Positions 1 to 5,781 of a DNA stretch of 8,597 nucleotides are shown piece by piece. Location of the stretch: contig JAEYYE010000234.1 in NCBI GenBank assembly GCA_023430945.1, positions 1 to 8,597 on the forward strand, written 5' to 3'. Origin of the DNA: Bacteroidota bacterium. Lineage in GTDB: Bacteria > Bacteroidota > Bacteroidia > Flavobacteriales_F > PHOS-HE28. Each line of letters opens with the position of its first letter. Positions within the stretch are counted from its first letter, which is position 1. A program made the translations under genes and the position numbers. The notes under the pieces are model-generated. The model made no database searches. It was not told the DNA's origin and saw only the letters and a list, made by a program, of their open reading frames with translations.

Positions 1-3000
1 TCTGAACGATCTGTACCGCCGTATCATCATCCGCAACAACCGCTTGAAGCGCCTGATGGAGATCAAGGCTCCCGAGGTGATCCTGCGGAACGAGAAGCGG
101 ATGTTGCAGGAGTCGGTGGACAGTCTCTTCGATAACAGCCGCAAGAGCAGCGCCGTCAAGAGCGAAAGCAACCGTCCGCTGAAGTCGTTGAGCGACTCGC
201 TCAAGGGCAAACAGGGCCGCTTCCGCCAGAACCTGCTTGGTAAGCGAGTGGATTACAGTGCCCGATCGGTGATCGTGGTGGGTCCTGAAATGAAATTGCA
301 CGAGTGCGGCCTCCCGAAGGACATGGCTGCCGAGCTCTTCAAGCCGTTCATCATTCGCAAGCTCATCGAGCGCGGGATCGTGAAAACGGTGAAGAGCGCG
401 AAGAAGATCGTGGACAAGAAGGAGCCGGTGGTTTGGGATATCCTCGAAAGCGTACTTCGTGGACATCCTGTACTGCTCAACCGTGCACCAACGCTGCACC
501 GCCTGGGTATCCAGGCCTTCCAGCCCAAACTGATCGAAGGAAAGGCGATCCAGTTGCATCCACTGGTATGTACGGCGTTCAACGCTGACTTCGATGGAGA
601 CCAGATGGCCGTGCACCTGCCACTCGGCAACGCGGCGATCCTCGAAGCACAACTGTTGATGCTTGCCAGCCACAACATCCTGAACCCGGCCAACGGCGCA
701 CCGATCGCGGTACCCAGCCAGGACATGGTACTTGGGCTGTACTATATCACCAAGGGCCGCAAGAGCGATGCTGAAAAGAAGATGAAAGGCGAAGGCCGCA
801 CCTTCTACAGCCCTGAGGAAGTGATCATCGCTTACAACGAGAACCAGCTCGATCTGCACACATGGATCAAGCTGCGCTGGAGCGATAAGGACGGAAAGAC
901 CCAGATGATCGAAACCACCTGCGGCCGCACGCTTTTCAACGAAGTGGTGCCGAAGGAAGCGGGTTTCATCAATGAAGTGCTCACGAAAAAAGCGCTGCGC
1001 GACATCATCGGCCGCGTGATGAAGGAAACCGGAGTTGCGCGTACAGCACAGTTCCTGGACGACATCAAGGACCTTGGCTTCATGAGCGCCTTCCGCGGTG
1101 GTCTTTCCTTCAACCTGGATGATGTTGTTATTCCGGAGGCGAAGGAGAAACTGGTAAAAGCGGCGCAGGCAGAAGTGGACGAGGTGATGGGCAACTACAA
1201 CATGGGCCTGATCACCAACAACGAGCGCTACAACCAGACGATCGATATCTGGACACACACCAATTCCAAGGTGACCTACACCTTGATGGAGCACATCAAG
1301 AAGGACAAGCAGGGTTTCAATTCCATCTACATGATGATGGATTCAGGCGCCAGGGGTTCCAAGGAGCAGATCCGCCAGCTGAGCGGCATGCGGGGCCTTA
1401 TGGCCAAGCCGCAGAAGAGCGGTGGCGGCGGGGGCCAGGACATCATCGAGAACCCGATCCTCTCGAACTTCAAAGAGGGACTTTCAATTCTCGAATATTT
1501 CATCTCCACACACGGTGCTCGGAAAGGTCTTGCGGATACAGCTCTGAAAACAGCTGACGCAGGTTACCTCACGCGCCGATTGGTGGACGTTGCGCAGGAC
1601 GTGGTGATCACCAATGATGACTGCGGAACGCTGCGTGGCCTGATCGCGACCTCGCTCAAGAAGAACGAGGAAGTGGTGGAGACCCTGTACGATCGCGTGC
1701 TCGGACGTACCTCGGTGCATGATGTGTTCCATCCGCAGACCGGCGACCTGATCGTGAAGAGCGGTGAGGCCATCAATGAGGATGTGGCCGCCATGATCGA
1801 GGAAAGCCCGATCGAGGAAGTGGAGATCCGCAGCGTGCTCACCTGTGAACAGAAGCAGGGCGTTTGCAGCAAATGCTACGGCCGCAACCTGGCCACCGGC
1901 AGAATGGTGCAAATGGGCGAAGCGGTCGGTGTGATCGCAGCCCAATCCATCGGTGAACCGGGAACACAGCTCACGCTGCGTACGTTCCACGTGGGTGGTG
2001 TGGCGGGAAAGATCACCGAGGAGAGCGAGATCCGCGCGAAGTACGATGGTATCCTGGAGATCGACGATCTGCGTACGGTGAAGAAGCAGGATCGCAAAGG
2101 CAAGGAGGCCGAAGTGGTGATCAGCCGGAGCACCGAGATGCGTATCGTGGACCAGAACACGGGCATCGTGCTCACCACCAGCAACATTCCGTACGGTGCG
2201 TTCATCTACGTGAAGGCCGGCAAGCCGATCGCCAAGAATGAAGTGATCTGCACCTGGGATCCATACAACGCGGTGATCATCTCCGAAATGGCCGGTAAGC
2301 TCGAATTCGAGAGCATCGAGGAGAACGCCACCTACCGTGAGGAGATCGATGAACAGACCGGCTTCGCCGAGAAAGTGATCATCGAAAGCCGCGACAAGCG
2401 CAAGAACCCCACGATCAAGATCATGGACGTGAAGGGCAAGGAGGAGCTTCGCAGCTACAGCCTGCCGGTGGGCGCACACATCATCGTTAGCGAAGGCCAG
2501 AAGATCGAGGCAGGTGACATCCTGGTGAAGATCCCGCGGAGTGGTGGAAAGGGCGGTGACATCACTGGTGGTCTGCCCCGCGTAACGGAATTGTTCGAGG
2601 CGCGTAACCCGAGCAACCCGGCGGTGGTGAGCGAGATCGATGGCATCATCAGCTACGGCAAGATCAAGCGTGGCAACCGCGAGATCATCGTGGAAAGCCG
2701 CACCGGCGAGCGCAAATATTACCTCGTGCCGCTGAGCAAGCACATCCTTGTGCAGGAGAACGACTTCATCAAAGCGGGTCAGCCGCTGAGCGATGGATCC
2801 ATCGCACCGGCTGATATCCTCGATATCCAGGGACCGACCAAGGTGCAGGAATATCTCGTGGACGAAGTGCAGGAGGTGTACCGCATGCAGGGCGTGAAGA
2901 TCAACGACAAGCACTTCGAGGTGATCGTGCGCCAGATGATGCGCAAGGTGGAGATCGAAGATCCGGGCGATACCAAATTCCTGGAGCGCCAGAGCGTGAG

Positions 3001-3460
3001 CAAGATCGAGTTCATGGAGGAGAATGATCATATCTACGACAAGATGGTGGTCACGGAATCCGGCGACAGTCCGACCATGCGCGTTGGGCAGATCATCTCC
3101 ATGCGCAAGCTGCGTGATGAGAACAGCGGCCTGAAGCGGCGCGATGCGAAGCTCGTGGAAGCACGTCCTGCCAAGCCGGCAACGGCCCGCACCATGCTCC
3201 AGGGTATCACGCGCGCTTCGTTGCAGACGGACAGCTTCATCTCGGCGGCATCCTTCCAGGAGACCACCAAGGTGCTGAACGAAGCTGCGGTGAACGCGAA
3301 GGAGGATCATCTGAACGGCTTGAAGGAGAACGTGATCGTAGGTCACCTGATCCCCGCCGGTACCGGATCGCGCGCCTACCAGAGAACGATCGTGGCCAAC
3401 CGCGACGAGTACACCCGCATGATGGCCGACCGTCTGCAGGAAGAGGAAGTGGAGGAATGA
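1..3460 (+). CDS. rpoC: DNA-directed RNA polymerase subunit beta' (5'-truncated by window edge)
   Basis: This is the largest catalytic subunit of RNA polymerase. The reading frame is open from base 2, and the first residues (LNDLYRRIIIRNNRLKRL) align with E. coli RpoC near residue 265, so about 1152 codons are present and the true start lies upstream. Numbering from base 2, the active-site motif NADFDGD is at residues 194-200, with its three Mg-binding aspartates intact. The bridge helix begins near residue 505 (GARKGLADTALKTADAG). The second zinc site is complete (C541, C615, C622, C625), with spacing identical to E. coli. The trigger loop (QSIGEPGTQLTLRTFHVGG) ends near 666, and the chain resumes at DITGGLPRVTELFEAR near 853, so an SI3-type insertion of about 185 residues is present, as in E. 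coli. A five-glycine stretch (474-478) lengthens the loop after RGLMAKP. The gene ends in TGA, and a hairpin and the DUF3467 gene follow. Identification is secure. Confidence 0.98.
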   Translation, partial: LNDLYRRIIIRNNRLKRLMEIKAPEVILRNEKRMLQESVDSLFDNSRKSSAVKSESNRPLKSLSDSLKGKQGRFRQNLLGKRVDYSARSVIVVGPEMKLHECGLPKDMAAELFKPFIIRKLIERGIVKTVKSAKKIVDKKEPVVWDILESVLRGHPVLLNRAPTLHRLGIQAFQPKLIEGKAIQLHPLVCTAFNADFDGDQMAVHLPLGNAAILEAQLLMLASHNILNPANGAPIAVPSQDMVLGLYYITKGRKSDAEKKMKGEGRTFYSPEEVIIAYNENQLDLHTWIKLRWSDKDGKTQMIETTCGRTLFNEVVPKEAGFINEVLTKKALRDIIGRVMKETGVARTAQFLDDIKDLGFMSAFRGGLSFNLDDVVIPEAKEKLVKAAQAEVDEVMGNYNMGLITNNERYNQTIDIWTHTNSKVTYTLMEHIKKDKQGFNSIYMMMDSGARGSKEQIRQLSGMRGLMAKPQKSGGGGGQDIIENPILSNFKEGLSILEYFISTHGARKGLADTALKTADAGYLTRRLVDVAQDVVITNDDCGTLRGLIATSLKKNEEVVETLYDRVLGRTSVHDVFHPQTGDLIVKSGEAINEDVAAMIEESPIEEVEIRSVLTCEQKQGVCSKCYGRNLATGRMVQMGEAVGVIAAQSIGEPGTQLTLRTFHVGGVAGKITEESEIRAKYDGILEIDDLRTVKKQDRKGKEAEVVISRSTEMRIVDQNTGIVLTTSNIPYGAFIYVKAGKPIAKNEVICTWDPYNAVIISEMAGKLEFESIEENATYREEIDEQTGFAEKVIIESRDKRKNPTIKIMDVKGKEELRSYSLPVGAHIIVSEGQKIEAGDILVKIPRSGGKGGDITGGLPRVTELFEARNPSNPAVVSEIDGIISYGKIKRGNREIIVESRTGERKYYLVPLSKHILVQENDFIKAGQPLSDGSIAPADILDIQGPTKVQEYLVDEVQEVYRMQGVKINDKHFEVIVRQMMRKVEIEDPGDTKFLERQSVSKIEFMEENDHIYDKMVVTESGDSPTMRVGQIISMRKLRDENSGLKRRDAKLVEARPAKPATARTMLQGITRASLQTDSFISAASFQETTKVLNEAAVNAKEDHLNGLKENVIVGHLIPAGTGSRAYQRTIVANRDEYTRMMADRLQEEEVEE

Positions 3461-3467
3461 TCAACCA

Positions 3468-3497
3468 GAAGGATCGCCGGTTCGCCGGCGATCCTTC
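3468..3497 (+). promoter_or_regulatory. Intercistronic hairpin between rpoC and the DUF3467 gene
   Basis: A perfect 13-bp inverted repeat (3468-3480 with 3485-3497; inner arm GGATCGCCGG) encloses a TTCG tetraloop. It starts 7 nt after the rpoC stop and ends 15 nt before the next ATG. No T-tract follows (the next bases are ATACAACC), so it is not a classical intrinsic terminator. It could stabilise the rpoC 3' end, act as a processing site, or partly attenuate read-through. The structure is seen directly; the role is inferred. Confidence 0.75.
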
Positions 3498-3512
3498 ATA
3501 CAACCGATCCAA

Positions 3513-3833
3513 ATGGCCGACCAAAAAGATCAACCAAAAGGGAACCAGATCAACATCAAGATCACTGAAGAAGTGGCCGATGGGATCTACAGCAACCTGG
3601 CGATCATCACGCACAGCAATTCGGAATTCGTCCTGGATTTCGTTCGCGTGATGCCCGGCGTGCCTGAAGCGAAGGTGCGCTCGCGCATCCTGCTCACTCC
3701 GCAACACGCCAAGCGTTTGATGCGCGCCCTTGCCGACAACATCAGCAAGTTCGAAGCGGTGCACGGCGCGGTGCGCGAGACCGAAATGCCGGAGATCCCC
3801 ATGAACTTCGGCGGGCCTGCGGCGCAGGCTTGA
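3513..3833 (+). CDS. DUF3467 family protein, rpoC-linked
   Basis: This small soluble protein of 106 residues has no signal peptide or membrane segment. It fits the DUF3467 family of Bacteroidota: after a polar, Gln/Lys-rich N-terminus come the family-like stretches EEVADGIYSNLAIITHSNSE (about 19-38), the core DFVRVMPGVPEAKVRSRIL (about 42-60), TPQHAKRLMRALADNI (about 62-77), and a Pro-rich tail ending near PMNFGGPAAQA. From memory, homologues of about 100 residues sit directly after rpoC in many Bacteroidota, which supports cotranscription here. The ATG at 3513 is 52 nt past the rpoC stop, and no separate promoter or Shine-Dalgarno sequence is visible. The unit ends at the terminator 16 nt after its stop. 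The molecular function is unknown. Conserved linkage to RNA polymerase suggests, but does not show, a transcription-related role. Confidence 0.9.
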   Translation: MADQKDQPKGNQINIKITEEVADGIYSNLAIITHSNSEFVLDFVRVMPGVPEAKVRSRILLTPQHAKRLMRALADNISKFEAVHGAVRETEMPEIPMNFGGPAAQA

Positions 3834-3848
3834 TCCTAAGTATTAGAG

Positions 3849-3882
3849 AACGAAAAAGGCGTCGCGAGGCGCCTTTTTCGTT
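3849..3882 (+). terminator. Intrinsic terminator of the rpoC-DUF3467 unit
   Basis: The arms AACGAAAAAGGCG (3849-3861) and CGCCTTTTTCGTT (3870-3882) are perfectly complementary. The stem extends inward by a T-G and a C-G pair to close a GCGA (GNRA-type) tetraloop at 3864-3867. The 3' arm contains a run of five T and the 5' arm five A, so the element could work on either strand. It lies 16 nt after the DUF3467 stop and 61 nt before the next start, so its main job is probably to end the rpoC transcript. Confidence 0.9.
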
Positions 3883-3922
3883 GCCGGGCACTGCTTCAAG
3901 GACCGATCGCGGCGGCTGAACG

Positions 3923-3930
3923 CATCTTTG
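3923..3930 (+). promoter_or_regulatory. Possible Bacteroidota -7 element for the CNNM/CorC gene
   Basis: CATCTTTG matches the Bacteroidota -7 consensus TAnnTTTG at all defined positions except the first. It lies 13 nt before the ATG at 3944, just past the terminator, where a new promoter is needed. No TTG sits at the expected -33 spacing, so the call is moderate. If it is real, transcription would start only a few bases before the ATG and the leader would be almost absent. Confidence 0.5.
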
Positions 3931-3943
3931 TACGCGCACTTCC

Positions 3944-5227
3944 ATGGAGATCCTGATCATTGCCGCACTTACGTTGCTGAACGGATTCTTCTCGCTGAGC
4001 GAGATCGCGCTGGTTTCGGTGAAGCGGCCCAGGATCCAACTGCTCGCGGACAAGGGGAACTCCAGCGCGCGCATCATCCTGCGGTTGCTCGATGATCCCG
4101 AGACCTTCCTGAGTTCCGTGCAAGTGGGGATCACCCTGATCGGCATCATCGCCGGTGCGTATGGTGGTGCGGCGCTCACTGATGACATGGTGCAATTCCT
4201 CTCACGCTGGCCGGCACTGGATGAACATGTCCATTCGATCGCACTGGCATTGGTGATCGGCACCATCACCTACTTTACGATCGTTGTGGGCGAGCTGGTG
4301 CCGAAATCGATCGCGTTGAACAGTCCGGAGCGCTTGGCCCTGATCGCGGCGCCGATCATCCGTGGCTTCAGCATCATCACCCTGCCGATCGTGAAATTGT
4401 TGAGCGGATCAACCTCTTTGATCCTGAAGCTGCTCCGGATAAATGACCGGCCTGGCGACGAGATGAGCGAAGATGAACTTCGCAGCATGATCCGCTCCGC
4501 GAACCTGCAGGGCGTGCTTGAGGAGGAGGAAAGCGAGGCGCACCAGAACCTTTTCCGCTTCACCGATCATGTGGCCAAAACGCTGATGACGCATCGCAGC
4601 GAATTGGAATGGGTGGACAGTGAAATGCCTGTCGACGAGATCATCGCGCAGGTGAAGGGAAGTGTTCACTCCAAATTTCCGGTGGGCCGAGGTTCGATCG
4701 ATGAGACATGGGGGATCATAACCCTGCGCGATCTGCTCGCCGGGTTCGATGATCCGCATTTCAAACTGGAGAAGGTGGTGCGCAAGCCGATCATGGTGCC
4801 GCTGAACACACCGGCGTTCACCATCCTGAACAGATTCCGCCGATCGAAACAATATGCCGCTCTGGTGATCGATGAACATGGCCAGTTGCGCGGCATGGTC
4901 ACCCTGCATGATCTTACCGAAGCGATCGTGGGGGATCTGCCCGATGATGATGAGGACGACAGCCCCGAAATGGTGCAGCGCGAAGATGGCAGCTGGCTGC
5001 TGAACGGGCAGATCCTGATCGGCGACCTGAACCATCGGCTGGAACGCCAGCTGATCGAAGAGGACAATAGTTCCTACACTACGATCGCCGGCTACGTGCT
5101 GCACCAGCTGGAACGTATGGCCGCAGAAGGCGATGTGGTGAAGAACGAGGTCTTCTCACTGGAAGTGGTGGACATGGATGGCAACCGGATCGATAAGCTG
5201 CTGCTCAAGATCGAGGAGCAGGCGTGA
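3944..5227 (+). CDS. CNNM/CorC (HlyC) family membrane protein with DUF21, CBS pair and CorC_HlyC domains
   Basis: This 427-residue inner-membrane protein belongs to the CNNM/CorC family, often annotated as hemolysin-like. The DUF21 membrane region spans about residues 1-160, with hydrophobic segments near 2-25, 58-78, 99-119 and 131-155. It carries the family signatures FSLSEIAL (16-23), DPETFLSSVQVGITL (51-65) and GELVPK (116-121). A paired CBS module follows at about 205-330, including YAALVIDEHGQLRGMVTLHD, then an acidic linker (DDDEDDSPE). The CorC_HlyC domain runs from about 345 to the end (DGSWLLNGQILIGDLNHRL). Characterised relatives take part in Mg2+ or Co2+ homeostasis and efflux, with the CBS pair binding adenine nucleotide. 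The substrate here cannot be read from sequence. The start is supported by the -7-like element 13 nt upstream and the hydrophobic N-terminus. The name 'hemolysin' is historical. Bacteroidota also carry GldE, a gliding-linked paralogue of this family; nothing nearby points to gliding. Confidence 0.93.
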   Translation: MEILIIAALTLLNGFFSLSEIALVSVKRPRIQLLADKGNSSARIILRLLDDPETFLSSVQVGITLIGIIAGAYGGAALTDDMVQFLSRWPALDEHVHSIALALVIGTITYFTIVVGELVPKSIALNSPERLALIAAPIIRGFSIITLPIVKLLSGSTSLILKLLRINDRPGDEMSEDELRSMIRSANLQGVLEEEESEAHQNLFRFTDHVAKTLMTHRSELEWVDSEMPVDEIIAQVKGSVHSKFPVGRGSIDETWGIITLRDLLAGFDDPHFKLEKVVRKPIMVPLNTPAFTILNRFRRSKQYAALVIDEHGQLRGMVTLHDLTEAIVGDLPDDDEDDSPEMVQREDGSWLLNGQILIGDLNHRLERQLIEEDNSSYTTIAGYVLHQLERMAAEGDVVKNEVFSLEVVDMDGNRIDKLLLKIEEQA

Positions 5228-5398
5228 GTGGATCATGACTGCTGCGTAGGTTTTGATCTCCCGAAAGGTCGATCTTGCACAACGCACTCAATTTCTTTCG
5301 ATCCACGGATCAATATCGTCGCCCAACCGATCTGCGTAACCGGCATAGCTGGAAAGCCCGCAGGCCGTGCTTTTGACGGCCGAGGACTTGCAAGCGCA

Positions 5399-5412
5399 GC
5401 CGCGACCTGACA
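5399..5412 (+). repeat. 14-bp direct repeat, copy 1
   Basis: GCCGCGACCTGACA is identical to bases 5484-5497, 85 bp further on. In this copy the palindromic extension is degraded (ACCTGACAAG instead of ACCTGACAGG). An exact 14-mer twice in 300 bp of non-coding DNA is unlikely by chance. Confidence 0.75.
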
Positions 5413-5433
5413 AGATGCCGCCCTTCAGGGAAT

Positions 5434-5468
5434 GATGAATATCCAATATCCAATTTCCAATGATCAAT
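5434..5468 (+). repeat. Degenerate 7-bp tandem repeat, five units
   Basis: Five consecutive heptamers are visible: GATGAAT, ATCCAAT, ATCCAAT, TTCCAAT, GATCAAT. The two central units are identical, and every unit ends in AAT. The tract is clearly richer in A and T than its surroundings and lies between the two copies of the 14-bp repeat. It resembles the ATCCAAT-type low-complexity spacers I recall from intergenic regions of other Bacteroidota; that comparison is memory only. Confidence 0.8.
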
Positions 5469-5483
5469 TGAAGAGCGAGGTCC

Positions 5484-5500
5484 GCCGCGACCTGACAGGT
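5484..5500 (+). repeat. 14-bp direct repeat, copy 2, extending into an 11-bp palindrome
   Basis: Bases 5484-5497 repeat 5399-5412 exactly. The overlapping ACCTGACAGGT (5490-5500) is an inverted repeat, ACCTG/CAGGT, around a central A. AGGTC at 5478-5482 can also pair with GACCT at 5489-5493, so two mutually exclusive small hairpins are possible. This suggests a short dispersed palindromic repeat; a protein-binding site is an alternative. Confidence 0.65.
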
Positions 5501-5526
5501 TCCTTTCCAGATAGATCTGTTCCTTT

Positions 5527-5781
5527 TTACAACCTGATCTCCCGCATCCGATCCACCACGCTCCGATCGGCGCACACCTCTTCCAACCTGCGATCCACGA
5601 AACGCTCATAACCTTCGCTGGTATAGCCGAAACGGATCATGTGCAGATCGAGCAGCAGTTGATCCACGATCTCCCAGAGATCGGCATCGGCTTCGCGCCG
5701 ATCGGGAATCCTTTCGAGCTCACCTTTCACCTGGACGTATTTGTCCAGCAGATCGTGGGTGATCCGAGGCTGGCTACTCAT
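5527..5781 (-). CDS. Hypothetical 84-residue protein, overlapping the patatin gene
   Basis: I do not recognise the family. The protein is short, strongly charged (rich in Asp, Glu and Arg), has one Cys (residue 70), no signal peptide and no membrane segment. The pattern of charged and hydrophobic residues suggests mostly helix; the most distinctive stretch is LWEIVDQLLLDLHMIRFGYT (about 35-54), followed by a second amphipathic run, ERFVDRRLEEV. The start is supported by the junction ATGAGTAG: its ATG (5781-5779) overlaps the patatin stop TAG (5776-5774), an arrangement typical of translational coupling. Its codon style matches the neighbours. It ends in TAA, and no terminator is evident afterwards. 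Coupling implies expression together with the envelope lipase and perhaps a related role, but the partner relation is inference. A non-coding origin is possible but less likely. Confidence 0.7.
   Translation of the reverse strand: MSSQPRITHDLLDKYVQVKGELERIPDRREADADLWEIVDQLLLDLHMIRFGYTSEGYERFVDRRLEEVCADRSVVDRMREIRL

Larger units (their letters stand above)
5228..5526. other. Convergent intergenic region with short repeats, no convincing gene
   Basis: This 299-bp spacer lies between two genes that converge on it. I see no protein with recognisable motifs in any frame. The short open frames lack a plausible start context and overlap the repeats. It holds a 7-bp tandem repeat, a 14-bp direct repeat, a palindrome ACCTGACAGGT and a minor 6-bp hairpin (GGCCGT at 5363-5368 with ACGGCC at 5376-5381). 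There is no hairpin followed by a T-tract on either strand, so neither converging transcript has an obvious intrinsic terminator here. Confidence 0.7.

Noticed and set aside
1484..3346. Long 620-codon open frame on the minus strand, antisense to rpoC
   Set aside because: It is an exact shadow of a certain rpoC gene; its His-, Asp- and Leu-heavy composition is what reversed GC-rich codons produce, and it has no domain or start context.
3457..3651. Open frame starting with an ATGA overlap at the rpoC stop
   Set aside because: The overlap is tempting, but the frame runs through the DUF3467 gene in another phase and its product (rich in Ser, Arg and Trp) looks like frame noise.
3237..3764. 175-codon minus-strand open frame across the rpoC-DUF3467 junction
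   Set aside because: It is antisense to two well-supported genes and to the hairpin, with an Arg/Pro/Ser-rich product typical of a shadow frame.
5255..5274. Possible hairpin GATC...GATC with a GAAA loop downstream of the CNNM/CorC gene
   Set aside because: The stem is broken by two mismatches and has no T-tract on its 3' side, so it is too weak to call a terminator.
5363..5381. 6-bp hairpin GGCCGT/ACGGCC
   Set aside because: It is short, with a 7-nt loop and no T-tract on either strand; such structures are expected by chance in GC-rich DNA.
5228..5410. 60-codon plus-strand frame (GTG start) right after the CNNM/CorC stop
   Set aside because: It has no recognisable motif, a weak start and atypical composition, and it runs into the repeat region.
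5508..5519. Dyad CAGAT-AG-ATCTG after the 84-residue gene
   Set aside because: The 2-nt loop is sterically poor and no T-run follows, so it is not supported as a terminator or operator.
5288..5609. Two overlapping minus-strand frames of about 95-99 codons in the intergenic region
   Set aside because: They overlap each other, the tandem repeats and the better-supported 84-residue gene; the repeats account for part of their sequence. A decayed gene cannot be excluded, but nothing identifies one.
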